Source of the DNA: Rhodospirillales bacterium 47_12_T64
GTDB lineage: Bacteria > Pseudomonadota > Alphaproteobacteria > Kiloniellales > Kiloniellaceae
NCBI GenBank assembly: GCA_002162915.1
Contig: MABB01000025.1
Location: 1-5,339 of the forward strand
DNA length: 5,339 nt
Direction of reading: 5' to 3'
Shown: positions 1-5,339 of the stretch, one piece after another
How the letters are laid out: every line of letters begins with the position of its first letter
How positions within the stretch are numbered: the stretch's first letter is position 1
The notes under the pieces: generated by a model
What the model saw: only the letters and a program-made list of their open reading frames with translations
What the model was told of the DNA's origin: nothing
The model's database searches: none
Program-made: the position numbers and the translations under genes

Positions 1-495
1 GAAAAACTTATTCCTGACTTGAAAGCATACGCTATTGCGCTGTGTGGAGACCGGGATCAGGCGGACGATCTCGTTCAAGAAGCAATTGTTCGGGCGCTTG
101 AAGCAGACAAGGCACTGAAGACGGCTGATGACTTGCGGCCGTGGCTGTTTCGGGTGTTACGTAATTATTTCTTCGATGAACAAAGAAAAAAATCAGTACG
201 CAGGGAATATTTTACCCAGGAGAAACGTTGGGTAAATGAGATCGGCGATCAACCGCTTGATCTGGAAGATGTCCTGGCAATTCGAAATGCTTATGACACT
301 TTATCTTCTGATCATCGAGAGGTCTTGGCCTTGGTGGATATCTTGGGGCTGCGCTATCAGGAGGTCGCGGATCTTCTGGATATTTCTCCTGGTACAGTAA
401 TGAGCAGGATTAGCCGTGGGAGACAGGCACTGTTGAACAGGCTGAATGAACCGAAACAAGACAATGTTGTGAAGTTTCCTCGGGAGAACAGTTAG
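1..495 (+). CDS. ECF-family RNA polymerase sigma factor (5' end outside window)
   Basis: This is an alternative sigma factor of the extracytoplasmic-function (sigma-70 family, group 4) class, which directs RNA polymerase to a small stress or signal regulon. The frame is open from base 1, and its first residues, EKLIPDLKAYAIALCGD, already match the start of ECF region 2. The true start is therefore probably upstream of the window, and the TTG at 19 is not a convincing start. In the 164 visible residues, region 2 carries ADDLVQEAIVRAL (core binding) and the PWLFRVLRNYFFDEQRKK stretch (-10 recognition). Region 4 carries LSSDHREVLALVDILGLR and then the helix-turn-helix YQEVADLLDISPGTVMSRIS (-35 recognition). 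There is no sigma region 1 or 3 between them, as expected for an ECF. The stop lies 2 bp before the anti-sigma gene, so the two are very probably one operon. The ECF subgroup cannot be fixed by eye. Confidence 0.93.
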   Translation, partial: EKLIPDLKAYAIALCGDRDQADDLVQEAIVRALEADKALKTADDLRPWLFRVLRNYFFDEQRKKSVRREYFTQEKRWVNEIGDQPLDLEDVLAIRNAYDTLSSDHREVLALVDILGLRYQEVADLLDISPGTVMSRISRGRQALLNRLNEPKQDNVVKFPRENS

Positions 496-497
496 TT

Positions 498-1274
498 ATG
501 TCCGATAAGGATTACCCGGATTGGGAAACACTGAATGCCTACGTAGATGGAGAATTGTCTTCAGAACAAGAGGCATGGGTAAAGAATTGTTGCAAAGACA
601 ATCCGAATATTACATCCGAGATTGCACGCTTGGTGATTTTGAAAAAAGCACTGGCCAGTCAGCCCGAAGCTGAAAAGCGCTCAAGTTGGGTAGGTGAGAG
701 CGGTAAATGGAAAGTTGCTGGCGGAGCTGGGGTATTAGCGCTGACACTTGTCTTGTTTCTAACCATGTCTCTTCTTGGCGGGTATGGACCTTCTTCTTTT
801 CAGAGTTGGGCATATGAAAATCACGAAAACCTTTCAGACCGTAGTTTTGTGGTTACAGATCTCCAACACACGCCGATCATCGCCGCCTCTGTAAGTGGTT
901 CTTTGCAAGCACCGGACCTTACAGGCAGCAAGCTCTATCTGGTTGATTTGTCCATCAAGCCTTTTGGGAATAATGACGGGATTGTCATGCATTACCGAGG
1001 CCTTCGCGGCTGTCGGGTATCTTTCCTTTTGGTGCCGATGAAGGGAGAACAAGAGTCGAGCAGCGAAACCCGGGTAGCACAGGAAAAGGTAATATCTGAT
1101 TTTTGGGTTGGGAAACGTTTTCGATTTGGCCTTATGGCGACAGGTATGGACGAAAGCCGATTTAAATCGATTTCATCTTTTCTCAAACAACAGGGGGAAA
1201 AAAATCTCCCCACAACCGTTGAAGAACAGCATGCCATGCGTGAAGTTTACGAAACCTCCAACTCTTGTGTTTAG
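498..1274 (+). CDS. Membrane-anchored anti-sigma factor, partner of the upstream ECF sigma
   Basis: This is the likely cognate anti-sigma factor, which would hold the sigma factor inactive at the inner membrane until a periplasmic signal arrives. The 258-residue protein has three parts. Residues about 7-52 form a short cytoplasmic anti-sigma domain beginning with the typical ETLNAYVDGELSSEQ pattern. One hydrophobic segment lies at about 71-94 (WKVAGGAGVLALTLVLFLTM and on). A periplasmic domain of about 160 residues contains YRGLRGCRVSFLLVP and FGLMATGMDESRF, stretches I recall from alphaproteobacterial anti-sigma proteins. The zinc-binding H-x3-C-x2-C motif of ChrR/RsrA-type anti-sigmas is absent; the cytoplasmic part has only C31 and C32 side by side. 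The start ATG follows the sigma stop by 2 bp and has GGGAG about 11 bases upstream, inside the sigma gene, so translation is probably coupled. The family call is firm, but the signal sensed is unknown. Confidence 0.87.
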   Translation: MSDKDYPDWETLNAYVDGELSSEQEAWVKNCCKDNPNITSEIARLVILKKALASQPEAEKRSSWVGESGKWKVAGGAGVLALTLVLFLTMSLLGGYGPSSFQSWAYENHENLSDRSFVVTDLQHTPIIAASVSGSLQAPDLTGSKLYLVDLSIKPFGNNDGIVMHYRGLRGCRVSFLLVPMKGEQESSSETRVAQEKVISDFWVGKRFRFGLMATGMDESRFKSISSFLKQQGEKNLPTTVEEQHAMREVYETSNSCV

Positions 1275-1299
1275 TATGTAGAGCTTGTCACTCAAATGC

Positions 1300-1340
1300 A
1301 AAAAAAACTGAGCGAATAACTTTCACTCAGTTTTTGTTTT
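1300..1340. terminator. Bidirectional intrinsic terminator between convergent genes
   Basis: A 10-bp perfect inverted repeat, AAAAACTGAG (1303-1312) and CTCAGTTTTT (1326-1335), is extended inward past one mismatch by GAA/TTC (1314-1316 with 1322-1324), leaving a 5-base loop. A T-rich run continues to 1340 on the plus strand. A run of eight A at 1300-1307 gives the matching U-tract on the minus strand. It sits 25 bp after the anti-sigma stop and 28 bp past the cytochrome stop on the other strand, so it can end transcription from both sides. The stem has few G-C pairs, so its efficiency is uncertain. Confidence 0.82.
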
Positions 1341-1368
1341 CGGCGGCAATGTTGTTGTCTATTAAGCT

Positions 1369-1716
1369 TCAGTTTGATGGAAAGTTGGGACGGTCCACAT
1401 TGTAGTGTTTGGCCAAATAATCCAGAATTAGGGATAAGTCTGGTTCGTCTATTTCGCCCATCCCCTGCTCTTCGACCATCCATTCAAGTGTTTCAGCCCA
1501 ATCATCCCGGCTCATACCCTGTTGTTGGACAATCCGGGTTGAATGGCAGGCTGAACAATAGATGAGAACTTCTTCTTGACCTACTCCAGCAGCGAGCCCT
1601 TCGAACTCATCTTCTTCGGCTTGCTGACCATAGCCAGGCGTTGTCGTGGCAGGTAATAGTGCGAAAGCAAGCAACATCGATCCTGCGACACAGCCAAGCA
1701 GTGACGTTTTTTTCAT
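1369..1716 (-). CDS. Small periplasmic mono-haem cytochrome c (SorB-like)
   Basis: This 115-residue exported cytochrome c is the likely electron acceptor of the molybdenum enzyme encoded upstream on the same strand. Residues 1 to about 30 form a Sec signal peptide: MKK, a hydrophobic core LLGCVAGSMLLAFALLPA, and cleavage probably near GYGQQA. The mature part is about 85 residues with an acidic N-terminus (EEDEFEG). A single haem-binding motif C54-S-A-C57-H58 supplies the two thioether cysteines and the proximal histidine. The distal ligand is probably a methionine in LEWMVEEQGM (M80 or M86). A single haem argues for a SorB-like partner rather than the diheme SoxD. The start ATG has only a weak upstream GGA about 9 bases away. 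The gene probably shares a transcript with the oxidase, because the 109-bp gap holds hairpins but no promoter I could recognise. The exact partner is inferred from position. Confidence 0.88.
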   Translation of the reverse strand: MKKTSLLGCVAGSMLLAFALLPATTTPGYGQQAEEDEFEGLAAGVGQEEVLIYCSACHSTRIVQQQGMSRDDWAETLEWMVEEQGMGEIDEPDLSLILDYLAKHYNVDRPNFPSN

Positions 1717-1738
1717 TTCTTATTATCCGTTTTATTGT

Positions 1739-1754
1739 CTGCCCCATGGGGCAG
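1739..1754. repeat. 16-bp perfect palindrome between oxidase and cytochrome genes
   Basis: CTGCCCCATGGGGCAG is fully self-complementary. In RNA it would fold as a 6-bp GC-rich stem with a CATG loop. On the minus-strand transcript it lies 22 bases before the cytochrome ATG, between the larger hairpin and the ribosome-binding region. It could affect cytochrome translation or mRNA stability, or it could be a binding site for a dimeric regulator. It is not followed by a U-tract, so it is not a classical terminator. Confidence 0.6.
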
Positions 1755-1762
1755 TATGCGCC

Positions 1763-1792
1763 ACCTTGGAGAGCATGAGAACTCTCCAAGGT
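1763..1792. repeat. 11-bp perfect stem-loop downstream of the oxidase gene
   Basis: ACCTTGGAGAG (1763-1773) and CTCTCCAAGGT (1782-1792) are perfect reverse complements separated by an 8-base loop. On the minus strand the hairpin begins 33 bases past the oxidase stop and is followed by GGCGCATACT rather than a run of U. A Rho-independent terminator is therefore unlikely. A role as a 3'-end stabiliser or a transcript-processing element, setting different levels of oxidase and cytochrome mRNA, fits better. This function is an inference from position and structure. Confidence 0.65.
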
Positions 1793-1825
1793 ATGAAACA
1801 TCAATGTAAAAGGCTTTGATCTTGT

Positions 1826-3148
1826 TTAAGAAACTCTGACAGCGATGCGATGCATCGTGTTGTTCAGATAGCCTTTTGGGTTCCAGTTGATTGCATGGGG
1901 TTGGCTGTCGCCTTCTGAATCCGTTGCTTTCGCCCAGACTTCATAATAACCACTTTGAGGGAAAGAAATCTGTGTCGACCAGTTTTGCCAAGCGCCGGTG
2001 TTAACCGCTTTGTCCAGGCTGGCTTCTTTCCAGGTTGCGCCAAAATCAATAGAGACCATAAGGGATGAAATATCCCGATCTCCCGACCAGGCGTGGCCCC
2101 GCACGGTGATTTCTTTATCCGCAGTTTCGAGATCTGTTTGCGGGAAGGTGATCAGAGACTTAACTGGCATCCGCTCGATGATGACAAAATCTTTTTTCTC
2201 GACCTTTTCACCAGCTTTTACGGGATGGTTTGGAACGCGGTATGCTTTACCAGTCATCTTCGGACCGTCGTGGACCTGATCACGTAGCCATATGCGGGTA
2301 AGCCATTTCTGTGAACAAGAGCCCGGCCAGCCCGGAACCACCAAACGAAGTGGAGCACCGTTCATAGGGTGGATTGGTTCGCCGTTTTGCTCAAAGGCAA
2401 TGAGGATGTTCGGATCCATGGCCTTGGCAATTGGGACGCCACGAGAAATAGGCAGCTTCTCGGGATCACCGGATAGGTGCGAGTCAGCGCCTTCATGGGC
2501 AGTGTAAACAACATTGTCTTTAACACCTGCCGCTTCGAGGACATCCTTCAGACGGACGCCCGTCCATTCAGAACAGGCCACGGCACCGAGAGACCACTGA
2601 TTACCCTTGGCGGGTGGATTGAAATAAGATCGGCCGTTACCGCCACATTCGATTACCAGAGATTTGGTAATCACTTCAAACTTGCTCTTGAGATCGGCGA
2701 TGGTCAGCTTTATCGGTTTGTCGACCAAACCATCGATGGTCAAAGTCCAGGTATCCGCATTCACCTCTTCCGGTGGAATGCCATTGTTGCGGATAAAGTG
2801 ACGGTTTATTGGTGTGATGGCATCATCCAGTAGGTGAGGTGGTGTTTCAGCATTTACCGGGCGATCATTCAGAATCGTCAATCCATCTTTGCCTTTAATG
2901 ACACCGCTTGTATCCGCCAGAGCAACAGGAATAAGGCCGGATGGCATGTTGTTGCTAAAGGGGATGGCTGCACCGAGCATCGCACCCATAGTGGCAAGGC
3001 CTGCGCCCTTAAGGAAACCGCGGCGATTTTGATCAGGCACGCGACCAAATATTTTGTAATCGGCTGCTGCAGGATCTGAACTGTAAAGATCAAACAGCTT
3101 TGGCATTCCAGATGATTTTTTATGATTCTTTGATGATTTTTCAGTCAT
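1826..3148 (-). CDS. Tat-exported SUOX-family molybdopterin sulfite dehydrogenase (SorA/SoxC-like)
   Basis: This periplasmic molybdenum enzyme of the sulfite oxidase family most likely oxidises sulfite to sulfate and gives the electrons to a cytochrome c. The 440 residues divide into three parts. The N-terminus is a twin-arginine signal with R42-R43-GFLKG and a hydrophobic stretch GLATMGAMLGAAIPF after a long 41-residue lead. The Moco domain (about 85-325) has HFIRNNGIPP and the molybdenum ligand C168 in LVIECGGNGR, then GAPLRLVVPGWPG and KWLTRIWLRD. The C-terminal dimerisation domain (about 335-440) has HAWSGDRDISSLMVSIDFG, YYEVWAKATDSEGDSQP and INWNPKGYLNN. The length suits SorA or SoxC. 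GGGGAAG lies 2 bases before the ATG spacer region (complement of 3151-3157) and supports this start. The mono-haem cytochrome downstream favours a SorAB-type pair over SoxCD, and no other sox genes are visible. Other SUOX branches with different substrates cannot be excluded. Confidence 0.92.
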   Translation of the reverse strand: MTEKSSKNHKKSSGMPKLFDLYSSDPAAADYKIFGRVPDQNRRGFLKGAGLATMGAMLGAAIPFSNNMPSGLIPVALADTSGVIKGKDGLTILNDRPVNAETPPHLLDDAITPINRHFIRNNGIPPEEVNADTWTLTIDGLVDKPIKLTIADLKSKFEVITKSLVIECGGNGRSYFNPPAKGNQWSLGAVACSEWTGVRLKDVLEAAGVKDNVVYTAHEGADSHLSGDPEKLPISRGVPIAKAMDPNILIAFEQNGEPIHPMNGAPLRLVVPGWPGSCSQKWLTRIWLRDQVHDGPKMTGKAYRVPNHPVKAGEKVEKKDFVIIERMPVKSLITFPQTDLETADKEITVRGHAWSGDRDISSLMVSIDFGATWKEASLDKAVNTGAWQNWSTQISFPQSGYYEVWAKATDSEGDSQPHAINWNPKGYLNNTMHRIAVRVS

Positions 3149-3150
3149 AT

Positions 3151-3157
3151 CTTCCCC
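3151..3157 (-). promoter_or_regulatory. Strong Shine-Dalgarno of the SUOX-family gene
   Basis: On the minus strand GGGGAAG precedes ATG (complement of 3146-3148) by 2 bases as written, or about 5 bases from the GGGG core. This decides for the first ATG over the internal methionine at residue 15, and so for the long lead before the twin-arginine motif. Confidence 0.7.
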
Positions 3158-3178
3158 GTGTCGTAAGTTTTTTGATTT

Positions 3179-3207
3179 CTTATATTTTTATCGTGATTGT
3201 TAGATAA
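3179..3207 (-). promoter_or_regulatory. Candidate sigma-70-like promoter of the SUOX-family gene
   Basis: Read on the minus strand, TATAAG (complement of 3179-3184) resembles a -10 box. It is preceded at 17 bp by TTATCT (complement of 3202-3207), a poor -35. Transcription would begin near 3172 and leave a leader of about 24 bases containing the Shine-Dalgarno. The region is AT-rich, so a chance match is quite possible. It overlaps the end of the alternative ECF-like promoter at 3207-3232. Confidence 0.3.
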
Positions 3208-3232
3208 ACGTACGGTGAGCTGTTTTTATTCC
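3207..3232 (-). promoter_or_regulatory. Candidate ECF-type promoter (GGAAT-N17-CGTT) of the SUOX-family gene
   Basis: On the minus strand GGAAT (complement of 3228-3232) is followed after exactly 17 bases by CGTT (complement of 3207-3210). This is one base off the GGAAC-N16/17-CGTT pattern known for alphaproteobacterial EcfG-type promoters, and the GGAA core of the -35 is shared by many ECF promoters. It points toward the oxidase gene, with a start expected near 3200. The nearby ECF gene makes the match interesting, but short motifs like this arise by chance. Confidence 0.33.
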
Positions 3233-3239
3233 ATGGGCA

Positions 3240-3257
3240 GGTCAAAAAAAGTTGACC
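3240..3257. promoter_or_regulatory. Operator-like inverted repeat GGTCAA-N6-TTGACC
   Basis: Perfect 6-bp arms, GGTCAA (3240-3245) and TTGACC (3252-3257), flank an A-rich 6-base spacer in the divergent intergenic region. The symmetry and size suit a dimeric regulator. TTGACC on the plus strand also resembles a sigma-70 -35 box pointing at polA, but the hexamer 17 bp downstream (TTCAGT) is a poor -10. It lies 8 bp upstream of the ECF-like element, where an activator of the oxidase gene could bind. The function is unproven. Confidence 0.35.
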
Positions 3258-3373
3258 GGGTTTGTCGGGCATTGTTCAGTTCTCCAATTTTCACAACCCA
3301 TTTTCATAAAAAATAAGTGAAGTTTCTGTCTTCGTCCTCGACTTCCCAGAGCGGCTTGGGCATTCTGTGCCGC

Positions 3374-5339
3374 ATGACTGATAACGCACCCTTCAAGCAC
3401 CTCTACCTCGTCGATGGCTCCGGTTATATTTTTCGGGCTTTCTTTGGCATTCCTCCCATGACGCGTCCTGACGGTACGCCTGTTAATGCCGTTTTTGGCT
3501 TTACCAATATGTTGTTGAAATTACGCGATGACATGGAAGCCGATGGTATCGCCGTTATTTTTGACGCTGGACGCCAAAGTTTTCGAAATGAGTTTTATGA
3601 GGAATACAAAGCCCAAAGGCCTGATGCGCCGGAAGATTTGGTGCCACAGTTTGCGCTGATCAGAGAGGCAACGGATGCCTTGAACCTGCCGCAGGTTGAG
3701 ATGAAGGGCTATGAAGCCGACGATTTGATTGCGACTTATGCTCGACAGGCTAAAGAGCAGGGGATTGAAGTCACGATTGTCTCTTCGGATAAAGATCTCA
3801 TGCAGTTGGTGGAACCTGGCATTTCCATGCTGGACCCGATGAAAAACAAAATGATTGGCCCCGATGAAGTCTTTGAAAAATTTGGGGTGAAACCAGATCG
3901 CGTTATTGATGTTCAGGCGCTTGCGGGGGATTCCGTTGATAACGTGCCAGGTGTTCCCGGTATTGGGATCAAGACTGCGGCTCAGCTAATCAATGAGTAT
4001 GGTGATCTTGAAAGTCTTTTGGAACGTGCAGGCGAGATCAAGCAACCTAAACGTAGAGAGAAGCTTCAGGAAAATGCCGAGCTTGCTCGTATAAGCAAGC
4101 GTTTGGTCGAGCTCAAGCAAGATGTTCCGGTAGAGGTTCCCCTTGCAGGTTTTGGTACACGCGAACTTGAAGCAGAAATTATACGGCCTTTCCTTGAAAT
4201 AAATGCCTTTAGATCTCTGTTGGCAAAAATGTCCAAGCGCTTTGGTGAGGCACCTTTAGAAGTTGCCGATGAAGCCATAGCACCGGATGCTGAGCCTGAG
4301 TATGAATTGGTTCAGGATGAAGAGGCCTTGATACGCTGGATCGCGCAGGCCAAACGCAACGGATCAGTCGCTGTTGATACCGAAACCACATCACTGGACG
4401 CGATGAAGGCCAATCTGGTTGGGGTTAGCCTCTCCACCGGAGGAAATAAAGCCTGTTATATCCCTCTCGACCATATGGCTATTTCAGAAGATAGCGAGGG
4501 GGGACTTGATCTGCTTGGGGGATCAGCAGACCGTCCAAAACAAATTCCCAAAGCCCGAGCGCTTGAACTTTTAAAACCTCTGTTAGAGGACCCGTCAGTT
4601 CTTAAAATCGGCCAGAACATTAAATATGATTCGGTGATTTTGGCTCAAGTGGGGCTAACGGTCACGCCGATCGATGACACCATGCTTCTTTCCTATGTAC
4701 TGGAAGGTGGCATGCATGGTCATGGTATGGATGAGTTGGCGCAACTGCACCTTGATCATACAACGATCAAGTTCAAGGAAGTTGCCGGTACGGGGAAATC
4801 ACAGGTTACTTTCGATAAAGTGCCACTGGACAAGGCGCTTGATTATGCTGCCGAAGACGCTCTGATAACTTATCGTTTGCATGCAGCATTAAAGCCGCGT
4901 CTGGTACTGGAGAAAATGGCCACGGTCTATGAAACCATCGAGCGCCCCTTGGTCAAGGTTATTGCGGACATGGAACAACGGGGTATCAAGGTTGATCGCC
5001 CGTTCCTGCATCGGCTGTCTAATAATTTTGCTCAGCGTCTGGTCGAGCTGCAAACCGAAATCCACGAGATCGCCGGAGAACCCTTTACCATTGGATCACC
5101 CAAGCAGTTGGGTGAAGTTCTGTTTGAGAAAATGGGAATCCCTGGTGGCAAGAAAGGAAAAAGCGGGTCCTATAGCACCGGTGCGGATATCCTCGAAGGG
5201 CTTGCCTCTGAGGGGCACGTTCTACCTACAAAGGTTCTCGAATGGCGCCAGCTGGCGAAGTTAAAGAGTACTTACACGGACGCGCTTCAACAGCAGATCA
5301 ATTCCAAGACCGGACGGGTGCATACATCCTATGCACAGG
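3374..5339 (+). CDS. polA: DNA polymerase I, N-terminal 655 residues (3' end outside window)
   Basis: DNA polymerase I removes RNA primers and fills gaps in lagging-strand synthesis and excision repair. I translated the frame from ATG 3374; it stays open to the right edge (655 codons plus one base) without a frameshift. The 5'-nuclease domain (about 8-260) has LVDGSGYIFRA (D14), FDAG, YEADD (113-117), SSDKD (D139, D141), GDSVDNVPG (185-193) and the helix-hairpin-helix GVPGIGIKTA. The 3'-5' exonuclease domain (about 315-505) keeps all catalytic motifs: VDTET (D335, E337), GQNIKYD (D419) and YAAED (Y491, D495), so proofreading should be active. The polymerase domain begins with SPKQLGEVLFEKMGI (from 575) and KLKSTYTDAL and ends at SYAQ, just before motif A. 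Some 280 residues, with motifs A to C, should follow by comparison with the 928-residue E. coli enzyme. No clear Shine-Dalgarno precedes ATG 3374; an in-frame TTG at 3356 is a less likely start. Confidence 0.97.
   Translation, partial: MTDNAPFKHLYLVDGSGYIFRAFFGIPPMTRPDGTPVNAVFGFTNMLLKLRDDMEADGIAVIFDAGRQSFRNEFYEEYKAQRPDAPEDLVPQFALIREATDALNLPQVEMKGYEADDLIATYARQAKEQGIEVTIVSSDKDLMQLVEPGISMLDPMKNKMIGPDEVFEKFGVKPDRVIDVQALAGDSVDNVPGVPGIGIKTAAQLINEYGDLESLLERAGEIKQPKRREKLQENAELARISKRLVELKQDVPVEVPLAGFGTRELEAEIIRPFLEINAFRSLLAKMSKRFGEAPLEVADEAIAPDAEPEYELVQDEEALIRWIAQAKRNGSVAVDTETTSLDAMKANLVGVSLSTGGNKACYIPLDHMAISEDSEGGLDLLGGSADRPKQIPKARALELLKPLLEDPSVLKIGQNIKYDSVILAQVGLTVTPIDDTMLLSYVLEGGMHGHGMDELAQLHLDHTTIKFKEVAGTGKSQVTFDKVPLDKALDYAAEDALITYRLHAALKPRLVLEKMATVYETIERPLVKVIADMEQRGIKVDRPFLHRLSNNFAQRLVELQTEIHEIAGEPFTIGSPKQLGEVLFEKMGIPGGKKGKSGSYSTGADILEGLASEGHVLPTKVLEWRQLAKLKSTYTDALQQQINSKTGRVHTSYAQ

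Noticed and set aside
19..21. TTG as the start of the sigma factor
   Set aside because: The frame is open to base 1 and the residues before the TTG (EKLIPD) continue the conserved ECF region 2, so the gene is simply cut by the window edge.
992..1237. 81-codon minus-strand open frame inside the anti-sigma gene
   Set aside because: It is antisense to a continuous coding frame with family-like motifs, and its translation is of low-complexity, Arg/Ser-rich shadow type.
1690..1716. Lipobox-like LLGC at residues 6-9 of the cytochrome, suggesting a lipoprotein
   Set aside because: The cysteine comes before the hydrophobic core, which continues for more than ten residues after it; a lipobox cysteine should follow the core.
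1763..1792. Stem-loop read as a Rho-independent terminator of the oxidase gene
   Set aside because: No run of U follows the stem on either strand, and the cytochrome gene downstream lacks a recognisable promoter of its own.
2477..2833. 118-codon open frame on the plus strand inside the oxidase gene
   Set aside because: It lies wholly antisense to a well-supported coding region, and its translation has no recognisable domain or clear ribosome-binding site.
3111..3146. Direct repeat GATGATTTTT near the oxidase start
   Set aside because: It is only a near-repeat within the Lys/Ser-rich N-terminal codons of the oxidase and needs no separate explanation.
3305..3310. CATAAA as a -10 box for polA
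   Set aside because: The hexamer 17 bp upstream (CTCCAA) bears no resemblance to a -35 box, so the polA promoter was left uncalled.
4929..5264. 111-codon open frame on the plus strand inside polA
   Set aside because: It is an off-frame shadow of DNA polymerase I, whose own frame is intact and conserved across the same bases.

Overview
The window looks like an ordinary chromosomal segment of an alphaproteobacterium. The DNA polymerase I is very close to the alphaproteobacterial type, and the sigma/anti-sigma pair and the SUOX-family oxidase are also forms common in that class. Base composition looks roughly balanced rather than GC-rich, which would suit a marine Rhodospirillales/Kiloniella-like lineage; that lineage is an inference and was not tested. 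I saw no mobile element, CRISPR array, tRNA or rRNA.

Layout, left to right. (1) The 3' part of an ECF sigma factor gene, cut by the left edge (1-495, +), is followed after 2 bp by its membrane-anchored anti-sigma factor (498-1274, +). (2) A hairpin terminator with A/T tracts on both sides (about 1300-1340) lies between this operon and a convergent minus-strand pair. (3) The minus-strand pair is a Tat-exported molybdopterin (SUOX-family) sulfite dehydrogenase-like protein (1826-3148), followed 109 bp downstream by a small periplasmic mono-haem cytochrome c (1369-1716). The gap between them carries two strong inverted repeats. (4) A 225-bp divergent intergenic region (3149-3373) holds promoter- and operator-like sequences. 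(5) polA, encoding DNA polymerase I, starts at 3374 (+) and runs off the right edge. It is open for 655 codons, with intact 5'-nuclease and 3'-5' exonuclease motifs and the start of the polymerase domain.

How the parts may work together. The oxidase and cytochrome make a plausible periplasmic SorAB-like module, in which the Mo enzyme oxidises sulfite or a related sulfur compound and passes electrons to the cytochrome and on to the respiratory chain. The sigma/anti-sigma pair is a signalling module in which a periplasmic signal sensed by the anti-sigma C-terminal domain would free the sigma factor. A GGAAT-N17-CGTT sequence upstream of the oxidase resembles an ECF-type promoter and raises the testable idea that the sigma factor controls the adjacent sulfite module. 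polA is a housekeeping neighbour. I see no clearly undescribed system; the most interesting points are the possible ECF link, the twin hairpins between oxidase and cytochrome, and the two-cysteine sensor domain of the anti-sigma factor.
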